In this document: positions 35,243 to 44,552 of the stretch, piece after piece
Layout: each line of letters starts with the position of its first letter
Numbering within the stretch: position 1 is the stretch's first letter
Assembly: GCF_030123325.1 (NCBI RefSeq)
Contig: NZ_CP126106.1
Span: 2,942,001-3,006,000 of the forward strand
Direction of reading: 5' to 3'
Length of the DNA stretch: 64,000 nucleotides
Source: Peribacillus simplex
GTDB taxonomy: Bacteria > Bacillota > Bacilli > Bacillales > DSM-1321
The notes under the pieces: generated by a model
Database searches by the model: none
Told to the model about the DNA's origin: nothing
What the model saw: only the letters and a program-made list of their open reading frames with translations
Position numbers and translations under genes: made by a program

Positions 35243-36742
35243 CTATTTTAAATAGTCCTCAAGTATACTTGCTTTAGCATGTAGATGCTGTGTATATTGC
35301 TGAAAAGACGGGATTATTTTTTCAATTTGTTTGATTAAACTATCTAATTCATCTCCAAATTTTTCGTATTGTGCATCTCTCCATTTTGATTCCACACATG
35401 AATGCGCAGACTGCAACTGCGTAAGAATCTCTTCGAGGGCCTTACTTCCATATGTTATCTTTTTAATATATTGTCTTATTGCCTCTGGTGAGCTCACAAC
35501 ATTTTTTGCCGAATTTCTACTGATTTTTTCATCCGAACCAGTATCGAATCTGTTCAAATTCTCTGCTACATCTTCATTTGGTGAACCAGTATTGAACCTT
35601 TCCAAATTCTCTGCTATATCTTCATTTGGTGAACCAGTATTAAATCTTTCCAAATTCTTTACTACATCTTCATTTGTTAAACCAGTATTGAATCTTTCCA
35701 AGTTCTCGACTATTGTCTCACCATCCGTTGAATCAGTATTAAATCTTTCTAAATTCGCTATTACTTCTTCTTCTAGTAAATCTGTTATGGAGGCTTTTGC
35801 ATTTTTCCCCTTTGCTTCACCAGTGAATACATCGGATTCATTGGTGCCTTTCCTCTTTTCGCCGCCTACAGCATTGGCAGTGTCTGCGTCTACCTGTTTC
35901 TTATTGCCTCCTGCTTTTATTGCTCGTTTTTTAGCATTTTGGTCAGCTAGTTTTTCCCATGCAGATATATTTGCTAAATGTTTGGCTTGTTCTTCGGCTT
36001 TCTTTGCATCTGCTGCAAATATTTTTGCCTGTTCAGCTGTTTTTTTTGCTTCTTCTATACCGGATATTTTGGCTTGTTCTTCAGCTATTTTTGCTTCTCT
36101 CTCTGCTATTTCTGATTGATGTTTTGCTAGATTTGCATATTCTGCGGCTTTTATTGGATCTTTGGCAGCAACCCTCTTTGTTTCTAATAGAGCTAATTCT
36201 GCTTCAAGTTTAGCAAAGTGAGCTTCAGCTGATGCAAATTTTGCCTGTTCAGCAGATTCAGCTATTTTAACAGCCGTATCAAGCTCATGTTTTGTTAGTT
36301 GCTCATCCCCGGTTTCACTTAAAGCAAATTGTAATTTATCATGTTCACTAATCAGAGTAGCTTGTGTCTTTGGATCCATGTCATCCCAATGCTTGCCACC
36401 AGATTCTATATAAGCCTCTGCGCCATTTTCAAGTATATCTTCATTAATCAGGCCGGCTTCCCATTTCGTATGATTAATAAACAAATCCATTAGGTCAAGT
36501 AAAGATGCCTCCTTTTTGTAGGTCTTTACCGACACTTGCCCAATAGATACACCCAATTGTAATGCTTTAAAACCCCATCCATCTGGAAGATCAATCCCAG
36601 CGATAACTTTTATACCTGCATCAATAAATGCACCTGCTCCAGTTACCATTGGATGATTGACATTGATATCTTCAAATTTCACTTTAGAAATTTTTTTTAT
36701 CGAACGATCAAGTGAGACCTTTAGCCCCTTAAAAGACAGCAT
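35243..36742 (-). CDS. Large protein with C-terminal WXG100-like domain and RFNTGS repeats (putative T7SS substrate)
   Basis: A 499-residue protein, last in the T7SS-like cluster. The N-terminal 110 residues are an unrecognised, partly hydrophobic domain. An Ala/Glu/Lys-rich coiled coil spans about 155-275 and five 16-18-residue repeats (consensus ENLERFNTGSPNED) span 327-406. Residues 412-499 form a WXG100-like helical hairpin with W454 in SKWRDAQYEKFGDE. This domain is roughly two-thirds identical by eye to the 89-residue protein encoded at 44553-44822. A WXG-type targeting domain at the C terminus is the reverse of LXG toxins, but resembles Staphylococcus aureus TslA. No toxin fold is recognised. 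The start ATG at 36742 is 14 nt after the previous gene. Confidence 0.8.
   Translation of the reverse strand: MLSFKGLKVSLDRSIKKISKVKFEDINVNHPMVTGAGAFIDAGIKVIAGIDLPDGWGFKALQLGVSIGQVSVKTYKKEASLLDLMDLFINHTKWEAGLINEDILENGAEAYIESGGKHWDDMDPKTQATLISEHDKLQFALSETGDEQLTKHELDTAVKIAESAEQAKFASAEAHFAKLEAELALLETKRVAAKDPIKAAEYANLAKHQSEIAEREAKIAEEQAKISGIEEAKKTAEQAKIFAADAKKAEEQAKHLANISAWEKLADQNAKKRAIKAGGNKKQVDADTANAVGGEKRKGTNESDVFTGEAKGKNAKASITDLLEEEVIANLERFNTDSTDGETIVENLERFNTGLTNEDVVKNLERFNTGSPNEDIAENLERFNTGSPNEDVAENLNRFDTGSDEKISRNSAKNVVSSPEAIRQYIKKITYGSKALEEILTQLQSAHSCVESKWRDAQYEKFGDELDSLIKQIEKIIPSFQQYTQHLHAKASILEDYLK
35525..35764 (-). repeat. Five tandem repeats of about 48 bp inside the WXG-tailed gene
   Basis: These encode residues 327-406, with repeat units of 54, 48, 48, 48 and about 45 bp. 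The third and fourth units are nearly identical at DNA level, so recent expansion is likely. This is intragenic and not a CRISPR array. Confidence 0.85.
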
Positions 36743-36755
36743 TATTTTACTCCTC

Positions 36756-38015
36756 TTACGGGTTCATTTTTCGTTTTGGGATTATTTGTATATCCATTAA
36801 TCCTTTTTCTATCAGTACTGGAATGGATTGAGCAACAAGTAACTCTGCTTCTTTTTGACGAATATTAAGACTCTCCTTTAAGGCTTGAACCGTGACTCCT
36901 AATGATGCAAAGCCATGGCTAAATATCCATACGAAATACATTGAGACTGGTAATAACTGGCCTTTCCCTATAGGTAAATCCTTTGCCTCATAATTTTCAT
37001 TATTTATCATCCCGATTGAGGTGCCTAGAGGTACAGCAGAAACACTATAGCTTTCATCAAAAACCCAAGCATCAGGCCAGATCATTAGAAGTTTTTTTCC
37101 TATTAACCTCTTAACTATGTCTCTAATTTGACTTTCATCCATATCTAACTGTTCTTTCATTTTTAGAATTGTATTCTGATTTTTCTTGCATAATAGCCAG
37201 ATCAAAAACTCTGCCTTTTCAACAAATACATTTTGATTTCCAATTATTATCTCTATTTGATCACCAGATCCTCCAAATTCTTCTCCAGCTGCAACGATTA
37301 TTGAATCTGTTTTAAGATTATGAACATCAAACCACTTACCCTTAAATGTTCTTTCTTGTTCATGTTCCGTAGCATATATATCCTTGTTATCTCCACAGTA
37401 TTCAATGTTCCATAAGCCTATTTTGCAAAATCTATTCATATTTTTAATAAAAATAGATAACGCTTCTGTTGCAGTACATCCTCTTATTTTCATAAAATGA
37501 TGCATTGTATCCCAAATAGTACAAATGCCAGAAGAGGAGCGCCACATATCATATTCTTCATGTGACAATCGAAGGTTATTTCCTTTTGGATTCACACTAC
37601 TTATTATCCACTTCTTTTCCTTTTTGGAATATCCAAATGATATACCTCTTTTGGCAATGGTGAATTTAAAAAAAATTGGATCGTCTATTTCAGAAATATT
37701 TTGATGAATAAGAATATGTTCTTTTTTAAAACTTTCCTCATATGCTTCAAGTTCTTTAGCATTTGTAACGAGCCTATTTTTCACGCAATTATTAACCCAT
37801 TCTTCTTTCGTTTTCGCATTTATTGTTTGCAAATAAATATCATATTCTTTTTTATTAAAACAAACTAAATTGACTAAACTTCCGACGAGGTACACCTGAT
37901 TGTCATCAGAAGATTCAGATATTGATTTCCCCATTACTCTTCCACAACCTAAAAAGAGAGTATGGTTCAAACCTTTTTTAGTTATTGAGTTTTTTAAAGT
38001 ATTCACAGTACTCAT
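36756..38015 (-). CDS. Uncharacterised T7SS-cluster protein with winged-helix-like segments
   Basis: A 419-residue soluble protein without signal or membrane helices. An N-terminal segment (about 42-105) and a C-terminal segment (about 285-345) share the pattern of a hydrophobic strand, helix and helix (FNKKEYDIYL... and VEKAEFLIWLLCKKNQ), followed by (D/S)ESQIRDIVKRLIGKKLL, which looks like a winged-helix fold. A further ALKESLNIRQKEAELLVAQS near 390 fits another helix-turn-helix-like unit. It could be a regulator, chaperone or immunity-type partner of the 499-residue protein, whose gene starts 14 nt downstream. Function unknown. The start ATG at 38015 has only a weak ribosome-binding site. 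Confidence 0.7.
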   Translation of the reverse strand: MSTVNTLKNSITKKGLNHTLFLGCGRVMGKSISESSDDNQVYLVGSLVNLVCFNKKEYDIYLQTINAKTKEEWVNNCVKNRLVTNAKELEAYEESFKKEHILIHQNISEIDDPIFFKFTIAKRGISFGYSKKEKKWIISSVNPKGNNLRLSHEEYDMWRSSSGICTIWDTMHHFMKIRGCTATEALSIFIKNMNRFCKIGLWNIEYCGDNKDIYATEHEQERTFKGKWFDVHNLKTDSIIVAAGEEFGGSGDQIEIIIGNQNVFVEKAEFLIWLLCKKNQNTILKMKEQLDMDESQIRDIVKRLIGKKLLMIWPDAWVFDESYSVSAVPLGTSIGMINNENYEAKDLPIGKGQLLPVSMYFVWIFSHGFASLGVTVQALKESLNIRQKEAELLVAQSIPVLIEKGLMDIQIIPKRKMNP

Positions 38016-38054
38016 CCTTATTTAAAAAACATTTATGAACAATCGCAAATTTAT

Positions 38055-38521
38055 CTATGAGGGTGGGATTGCTTGAATATATTCCCTTAATGCCTCTTGC
38101 TTTTGATGAATCGCATTCTTAATCTTATCTTCCTTGCCAATTAATTCGTGTTGTTGGTAGCTTTTACCCCCAGATTCTACAGACATAATAAATTGATGAC
38201 ATGATTTTTTAAAAGCTTCCTGTCTCTCTTGGATTGCACTAAGGTGTTGTTTTGCTCTTATTAACTAATCCTCCTCGCTCCGACATTCACCTTCTCCCTT
38301 AATAGACATACAAGCATTAAAGACAGCTTGAGCTTCTTTAACTCGCTGGTTGCACTTTTCTATTTTTCGTCCTAACTGTTTTTCTGTTTCGGATATACTC
38401 CCTTCAATTTCGCTTATGGTTTTTTTACTTTATTACATTCTAAATGTAAATCTGTACTAAGTGATTCAAGTGCTCTTTTAAATTGATCTAACGTTTCAAC
38501 TGAGTTGTGTACATGCCCCAT
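38055..38521 (-). pseudogene. Broken small helical T7SS-associated gene
   Basis: Starts at ATG 38521, 7-8 nt after GAGGTG, and reads GHVHNSVETLDQFKRALESL. A run of seven T/A at 38420-38426 shifts the frame. The continuation reads ISETEKQLGRKIEKCNQRVK, meets a TAG at 38265-38267, then goes on as LIRAKQHLSAIQERQEAFKK to the stop at 38055. The restored product would be about 155 residues, all helical and charged, as expected for a WXG/DUF-type accessory or chaperone of a T7SS locus. Two independent lesions suggest loss, unless frameshifting is programmed. Confidence 0.75.
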
Positions 38522-38547
38522 CGAAATCACCTCTTAGATAAGTTCGC

Positions 38548-41500
38548 TTAAGATTTAATCCGATGTGTAATTTTTTCTACAAACCCATTTCTCCAGCTGA
38601 CATTTGGATATTCAAACGGTTGTAATTTATGAAAATCACCTCTTAAATCTCTATAGATTAAACTGTCCCTTTTTAATAGTGAAGCATATTCTTCACCCAT
38701 GTATGATCGTGATTCATCTTCACGTAATCTACAAGCAAACCTGTGACCGAATGACTTGATAGGATCCCAATCTGTTAAATCAATAAAATTACTGTTTTGA
38801 TCACACCACATAATAATATAGATTCCTTGACTAGGACCATTCTTAAGTAATTCAACAAACTTTTGATTTGTTGAGACATTTGCCATATACTTTTCGTCTG
38901 AAAGAGTTTTTGGTGCATCATACATATTCGCTATATCGAATTTTACATTCCCTTCTAAAAAATTTATTTTAGGACTATCTTCGTGACTATCATTGTGGCT
39001 ATCTTCGTAACTATTAACGGACTTATCGTATGCAGCATTGCTCCGCTGAACACCATGGATAAAGAAGAAACAAGGGGTTTTATCAAAACTTTTCCCATGC
39101 TTTCTATTGCTCATTTCTTCGTGCAGCGTATTTAAATGTCGTAGGAATTCTTTGTCACTCTTAACACCCTCGACATACTCAGGTAATTCCTCAACAAGAT
39201 AATCCAATCCATCTTTTTCATCTTTGTCCGGGGAAGGGTAATCCGCAAATATAATTTTTCTGGCTGTTACACCTGGCTCTGTTTGATAATGAAATAACAC
39301 GGAACACAGAGTACCGTATAGTACTTTTCGTGCAAGTTCTTCATCTTGACCTAAAATCATAATATTGTCTTCGTTACGGTAATTTAGATTTAACGTTAAA
39401 TAAGGAGGTGACACACGGTTCGACTTCCCCATCCATAATGTAATTCCACGAGTTCTTTTTTTATAGTCCTCAAGTGGCGCATTCATTGGTATATTTGCCT
39501 TTGCAATAGTCTCCTGCATCTGACTTACAAAAACACGAGCATTATATACATAACCTTGTGATGTACTATACTCATGAATGGTTTGTAATGTTTTCTCTTG
39601 ATTTTCCTTATCAAGATAAGCAATTTTAAACTTTATATTTGGTGCATTTCCCGAATCACTGTTATATATCGCTACGCCCATCTCTTGCCCTAACGTCGCA
39701 ATTCCGTTATTGTCATCCCCTAATAGAATCTTCGCGTCTTTTTCATCTGCCTTTAACCCAATCCTTACAGCCATTTGTGATCTGGTTATAGGCTCAAAGG
39801 TAGAATTTACCGCACTTGAAATACTTTGAGATGCTAATATGATGTGAATGCCAAATGATCGACCTCTCCTGACAAGGTCATCAATCAAAAAACCGCAATT
39901 TCCAGCAATTTTTCTGTTAATATGACTATCAAATAAGACTTGAAATTCGTCTATTATGAGAAGAATTCTTGGCATCTTTTCGCCTGTTTTTTTTCTGTAG
40001 TTCATGATATTCTGGACGCCATGCTCTTTAAAAATACCGCCTCTTCGAGTCAACTCATCTTGAAGTTCCATTAGAATACTTTCCCCAAACTCTTGTTCAC
40101 TTTCAAGCGCCAGTAGTTTCATATGTGGTATCTTGTAGTTGGCGTATTCCATAAATTCAACGCCCTCTTTAAAATCTAATAAATAGAACTGTAATTCATC
40201 TGGACTATAATTAATACAAGCGCTCGTTATAAGAGTATGTAAGAGCGTTGTTTTCCCTGACCCTGTCTTACCAGCAACAATGGCATGTTGCGAAGTGTCT
40301 ACACCAAATAACAACTCATGCGTATCTCCAGCACCGGTTCTTCCAAGCGGGACGGTTAATGAATCGGAGCTTCTTCTTGAAAACCATTTGTCCGGAACGA
40401 TAACCGAAAATGGGGTACCCCTTTTATTAACTGCAACAATATGTTTTTCAAGGTCGTTAACAAATTTCACTAAATGAGGAAGCTTTGGAGGAGACACAAA
40501 GTCAAAATGAACCTCGTCCGATGATGAAATATACAGATCCTCTCCTTGATTACGTATATGTATAGCTTGTGAAGCGAGCCACTCTATATCTTGATTAAAC
40601 TCATTTTTTTGATGTCTGCCAGCATTCTTTTCATTGTAGGTAATAATGGTATGGACACCACATTTCGGTCCATTTTCAACAATGTACATTAATTTTTCTT
40701 TCATATCGGCGGTGAAATTTTTAGGATAATCCAATATTGTAAGAAGTTTATAGCTTTCTGCATTCTCTTTAGCGAATTTGTTATATTCATAAATATCTGT
40801 GAAACCTACACCTGCAGAAAGTTTAAATTGAATGACAGAGTCTATATGTGCATAGATGTCATCCAAGGCATGGTTAATATCCGGAGGACTTGTGTAGACT
40901 TGTTTTCCAACAACTTTTTCATCCTTATGAGCTATCCTCATAAAAGCAGAAAAGATGGTACCTGCATTTTTTGGATCAATAAAGATGCAATGTAACTTAG
41001 TTGGAGGTATTTGCGCTAACATTCGAGTAATAATCGCCTGTATTCCCTTGTTAACTTTGGCCTCTGTTTCAGTATTGGTTTTAATGAGCAAGGAACAGTT
41101 ATCGCCGAATTGTAATGCATAGGGGAGCATCAACCAATTCTCATGCATCCAATCTGAGTATTTATTCTTTATCACTTCTTGTACTTGTTCTGTTATATTA
41201 AGGTTGGTAAGTTGGTTTGAGATGAATCCTATTTGAATAACAGGTTCATCCTCTTCATTAGGTGGGGTATAGAGTGATAAGTTTGGTTCTTGTGAATTTA
41301 TGGTTAAGGCGGTTTTATGCAACGACTTTGATGAGGCATTTCGATCTAATTCATTCTTTAGTATATTACCTGCTTCTTCTACCTTCGATAAATATTGAGA
41401 GTTTAATTGTTGTAATTCCTGTTGTTTTCGTTCTTCCAGTTGTCGTAATTCCATTCTCGCCTTCTTTACCCATTTAGACACATAATCGTAATATTCTTCA

Positions 41501-42018
41501 TAAAGTTCATTCATTGTCTTTTCATATAAATCACTTGAGTGGCTTACTAAGTAACTAAGTTCTGCATATTTGTCTGCACGATTAATACTTCTAAATATAC
41601 CTCTCTTCTTTACTAGATCTGTCTCTATTTCTGCAACCTTATGGAAAATCATCTCAAGTTCCTTAGCTGGGTTATCTATGTTTAAAAAAGGATATTTAGA
41701 GTCCTTCTTTCTATTTAATTCGCTTTTCCTTCCAGCATATTTTGCATCAATGGAGCAAAAACATTCCTCTAGCCCCTTAATCTTTTCAATTAAGAACAAT
41801 ATATACGCAAGATCCTTTTCCGTTCTATCTTTCAATTCGTTGATTTTTTTCTTTGTTTCCTTGTTTACTATTTTCATTTTTTTATCAAATGATATTGTAA
41901 GTTCGCCTTTCCTCTCGGTATAATCCCTTGTAGCTTGCTCTGTTTGATTCATATAATCTTCTATATTCTTTTGAATTGTGGTTAAATAACTAATCATTTG
42001 CTCCGCAAATATGTTCAT
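38548..42018 (-). CDS. FtsK/SpoIIIE-family ATPase, EssC-like, with N-terminal coiled coil
   Basis: An 1156-residue motor ATPase. Residues 1-225 form long coiled coils. A degenerate RecA-like domain follows (about 255-530, LHCIFIDPKNAG), then a canonical FtsK domain with Walker A VAGKTGSGKT (581-590), Walker B LLIIDE (686-691) and LASQS near 729. A third, degenerate domain (880-1150) has NIMILGQDEELARK in place of Walker A. The three-ATPase chain matches EssC/EccC of type VII secretion, but the two FHA domains and two membrane helices of EssC are missing, so it would need the neighbouring membrane proteins as anchors. The start ATG is after AGGAGT. It is the central gene of the cluster. Confidence 0.85.
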   Translation of the reverse strand: MNIFAEQMISYLTTIQKNIEDYMNQTEQATRDYTERKGELTISFDKKMKIVNKETKKKINELKDRTEKDLAYILFLIEKIKGLEECFCSIDAKYAGRKSELNRKKDSKYPFLNIDNPAKELEMIFHKVAEIETDLVKKRGIFRSINRADKYAELSYLVSHSSDLYEKTMNELYEEYYDYVSKWVKKARMELRQLEERKQQELQQLNSQYLSKVEEAGNILKNELDRNASSKSLHKTALTINSQEPNLSLYTPPNEEDEPVIQIGFISNQLTNLNITEQVQEVIKNKYSDWMHENWLMLPYALQFGDNCSLLIKTNTETEAKVNKGIQAIITRMLAQIPPTKLHCIFIDPKNAGTIFSAFMRIAHKDEKVVGKQVYTSPPDINHALDDIYAHIDSVIQFKLSAGVGFTDIYEYNKFAKENAESYKLLTILDYPKNFTADMKEKLMYIVENGPKCGVHTIITYNEKNAGRHQKNEFNQDIEWLASQAIHIRNQGEDLYISSSDEVHFDFVSPPKLPHLVKFVNDLEKHIVAVNKRGTPFSVIVPDKWFSRRSSDSLTVPLGRTGAGDTHELLFGVDTSQHAIVAGKTGSGKTTLLHTLITSACINYSPDELQFYLLDFKEGVEFMEYANYKIPHMKLLALESEQEFGESILMELQDELTRRGGIFKEHGVQNIMNYRKKTGEKMPRILLIIDEFQVLFDSHINRKIAGNCGFLIDDLVRRGRSFGIHIILASQSISSAVNSTFEPITRSQMAVRIGLKADEKDAKILLGDDNNGIATLGQEMGVAIYNSDSGNAPNIKFKIAYLDKENQEKTLQTIHEYSTSQGYVYNARVFVSQMQETIAKANIPMNAPLEDYKKRTRGITLWMGKSNRVSPPYLTLNLNYRNEDNIMILGQDEELARKVLYGTLCSVLFHYQTEPGVTARKIIFADYPSPDKDEKDGLDYLVEELPEYVEGVKSDKEFLRHLNTLHEEMSNRKHGKSFDKTPCFFFIHGVQRSNAAYDKSVNSYEDSHNDSHEDSPKINFLEGNVKFDIANMYDAPKTLSDEKYMANVSTNQKFVELLKNGPSQGIYIIMWCDQNSNFIDLTDWDPIKSFGHRFACRLREDESRSYMGEEYASLLKRDSLIYRDLRGDFHKLQPFEYPNVSWRNGFVEKITHRIKS

Positions 42019-42121
42019 GAAATACTCCTTTCGTTCTTCGGAATAAATTCATATCCTATCTTAAGATTTCAATGCTTTGTGGAATGGTTACAATTTTGCA
42101 AGTTCTGCCCAAATAATCGTT

Positions 42122-43309
42122 TTACGTTCCCTCTTCTTCCCAAGCCATTTTACGTTCATGCTTCTCTATGAGCTTAATGATATGATCAACATACTCTTGG
42201 TCACTAAAATCATTCGATATGGTAAAGTGTTTATCGATCAGATTTATTATTTCACGAGTGTAAGTTTCGATATATTCTTCATTAAATTCAAATTCTGTAC
42301 CTTCAACGCGCTGTTCTACTACCAACTCAGCTATATTTTCAGCACGTATCTTCATTACCTCTGGAGACCGACTTTGTTCCCAAGCTTGCCTGCGAGAATT
42401 CTTATCTAAATGTTTAATGATAGCCTCAACATACTGTTCATTTGTAAAATCATAAGTAATATCCATATTCGTTTCCATTAACTCAATGATCTCGTTCGTG
42501 TATTCATCTGTATAATCCGTATCAAATTCAAATTCTGTACCTTCAACTCGTCGTTCTACCACCATTTTTGCGATTCCTGGTATCCGTTGTTTATTTTCCT
42601 GTTCTTCTTCTTCTCTCTTTTCTTCATCCCGTTTGGCTCTCCACTTAGCTTCCCTCTTATCATCCCACTCGATAAAGAAGATGAAGCCTAAAAACAAAAC
42701 CAATGCTATGAAACCGAGTAGTAATAACCAGTGTCCCAAACCTTTTGGTTGAAACAACCATAAAATAATCGTTACTAGTATATAAAAAATAACTGCGATA
42801 ATATGTGGACGAACAATACATGATTGTAAATAATTATTAACACTTCTATTATCGGGTTCTCCAATACTAGAGATAAATGTCATTAACCACCCATAAAACC
42901 CAAAAACTATTCCAGCTACTAAACTGAATGTGAAATTTTTATCTGTAAAAACAATTTCTGACCAAACGGTAATCCCTAGAACGGTGTAAATTAAGAAAGA
43001 AACGATACTAACTTTCTTTCTAAAAGAAGCAGCGTATCCTTTTGTTGAGTAAAGTGTTATTTTTTCACGAAAATCTTCATATTCTCTTTCAATGGATGAC
43101 ATCTTTTTAGTTGAGTAAGAATTAAATCCAATATCATCATCAATACTTGAAGCATCGTTTTCAGGATCGTAATCTATATCCTCAAGAAAATCAGATACAT
43201 GGTTAATTTCACCATTCTCACCCTTAAATCGATTCAAATCAATATCAATATCTATCCCGAAAAATAATCCTTCTTTTAATAGTTCATTATTTGCATTAAT
43301 TAATTTCAT
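42122..43309 (-). CDS. Polytopic membrane protein with tandem C-terminal repeats (T7SS-like cluster)
   Basis: A 395-residue protein. The N-terminal cytoplasmic part (1-95) has an acidic LEDIDYDPEND segment. Four membrane helices lie between about 100 and 213, followed by a highly charged stretch (215-240) and two 80-residue repeats (244-310 and 324-390; each contains ERRVEGTEFEF-like sequence and ends near AWE). The N-terminal and membrane parts are paralogous to the 219-residue protein encoded upstream. It could anchor the FtsK-like ATPase or form the channel, replacing EssB/EsaA. The ATG at 43309 is 5 nt after GGGGAGG; fifteen codons further upstream lack a ribosome-binding site. Confidence 0.72.
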   Translation of the reverse strand: MKLINANNELLKEGLFFGIDIDIDLNRFKGENGEINHVSDFLEDIDYDPENDASSIDDDIGFNSYSTKKMSSIEREYEDFREKITLYSTKGYAASFRKKVSIVSFLIYTVLGITVWSEIVFTDKNFTFSLVAGIVFGFYGWLMTFISSIGEPDNRSVNNYLQSCIVRPHIIAVIFYILVTIILWLFQPKGLGHWLLLLGFIALVLFLGFIFFIEWDDKREAKWRAKRDEEKREEEEQENKQRIPGIAKMVVERRVEGTEFEFDTDYTDEYTNEIIELMETNMDITYDFTNEQYVEAIIKHLDKNSRRQAWEQSRSPEVMKIRAENIAELVVEQRVEGTEFEFNEEYIETYTREIINLIDKHFTISNDFSDQEYVDHIIKLIEKHERKMAWEEEGT

Positions 43310-43417
43310 ACATTCCTCCCCTTGCTTCAGATGTGTTCCATAATTATTAACCAAAATAAATTAATTTCGTTCTTTTTCTGACTATTTTTGTTCACTTTTG
43401 TGAACTAAATCATTTTC

Positions 43418-44077
43418 TCATTTAGATTTCCAGGATGATAGAAAAACATAAATAAAAAAGAGGACAATTATGATGAAAATTTCCACAATGATTAGCAGTA
43501 TTCTTTCTATCCAACCTAAGTCATTCCAAGCAGATGGAAAAAATAAAATAATTCCTGCAGTAATAAGCGAAAAAAGGAGTCGCCGAATAAACATCAAAAC
43601 CCCAAAATTTTCTTCGTGTATTGCTCTAACTGTTACATACCATCCATAGAGAACAAAACTCCCACTTACTACCAAACGAGTTTGATGACTGTAATCATGA
43701 AATAAGATTTTACCTAGTAGGAAATATCCCAAAACACTGTATATGAGAAGGGAAAGAATCATGACTGCCCCTTCAGGAGTCTCAGCTTTTTTCGCTCTTA
43801 TGGTTTTACAGCAATCATTATATTTATCCTCTAGAGAAAAAACATGATCAGGCAAGTAATAACGGCAGCCTTTCCTGTGATCAACTTTCTTAAAATATGA
43901 GCCATCATTGTTAGGATCGTTCATGTTCCTTTCTATATCTTCTAAATAGCCGGATAAGGACCAAGGATTAATCTCCCCGCCTTCTGTCAGAAATTTATTT
44001 ATATCGATAGTAAAATCCATTTTGAGAATGGATGAACCTTCTTTTAATATTTCATTTTGAACCTTTGCTTGTTTCAC
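43418..44077 (-). CDS. Membrane protein paralogous to the downstream 395-residue protein
   Basis: A 219-residue protein sharing the order seen in its neighbour: NEILKEG start, acidic segment with TIDINKFLTEGGEINP and SGYLEDIE, a short cytoplasmic helix, then four membrane helices (about 103-215). It lacks the C-terminal tandem repeats. The two may form a hetero-oligomeric membrane complex. The start is GTG, 5-7 nt after GGGGAGG, nearly the same leader as the neighbour (both contain AAGGGGAGGA), which supports gene duplication including the ribosome-binding site. Confidence 0.7.
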   Translation of the reverse strand: MKQAKVQNEILKEGSSILKMDFTIDINKFLTEGGEINPWSLSGYLEDIERNMNDPNNDGSYFKKVDHRKGCRYYLPDHVFSLEDKYNDCCKTIRAKKAETPEGAVMILSLLIYSVLGYFLLGKILFHDYSHQTRLVVSGSFVLYGWYVTVRAIHEENFGVLMFIRRLLFSLITAGIILFFPSAWNDLGWIERILLIIVEIFIIIVLFFIYVFLSSWKSK

Positions 44078-44408
44078 AGACTCCTCCCCTTGACTTTAAA
44101 GTGTTTCAAGTATTTCCATTACGCCTATTTAATAAGTCGTCCTTTTCTTCCTTTTCGCTTATTTTTTTGAATTACTACTTATTTTAAGAATTTCTCTAAG
44201 TCTTTTATGACTCTTGTTATATTTCTAAGTGATGAATATAGATGAAAACTAGGGATTACAATGGGTTGTATTGCTTCGGATTCGAATCTTTTTCGTTGCT
44301 AGTCCCTTCAATCCCCTTCTAATGGATTCAAACTACATCCAAATTTTTTTGACAGAGGTATCAAGTTCTTCACAACCATATTAAACGCGCTGAATAGACA
44401 TAAATAAA

Positions 44409-44443
44409 AAATCCTTCAGAAAATTATCAATTTTAAAGGATTT
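44409..44443 (-). terminator. Terminator after the small WXG100-like gene
   Basis: AAATCCTT and AAGGATTT pair, with internal AAAATT pairing, followed on the minus strand by TTTTTTATTT. A second hairpin lies closer to the gene (ATAATCCACT at 44513 with AGTGGATTAT at 44534), without a T-run. Much transcription may stop here, making the small gene more highly expressed than the rest. Confidence 0.75.
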
Positions 44444-44552
44444 AAGCTAGAGCTATCACCATTGAATAAATAAAGATATTATATAATTAGATGTCAGTCA
44501 TATTTTCCGACAATAATCCACTTGATTATATCCAGTGGATTATCTTAGGGTT

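Noticed and set aside
35525..35764. Possible CRISPR-like array
   Set aside because: The roughly 48-bp units are contiguous, without spacers, and code for protein repeats.
35331..36119. A 262-codon plus-strand frame
   Set aside because: It is the antisense of the repeats and coiled coil of the WXG-tailed gene; the repetition is inherited from the real gene.
35243..36742. Classical LXG polymorphic toxin
   Set aside because: No N-terminal LXG domain and no recognisable C-terminal toxin domain; the WXG-like domain is at the C terminus instead.
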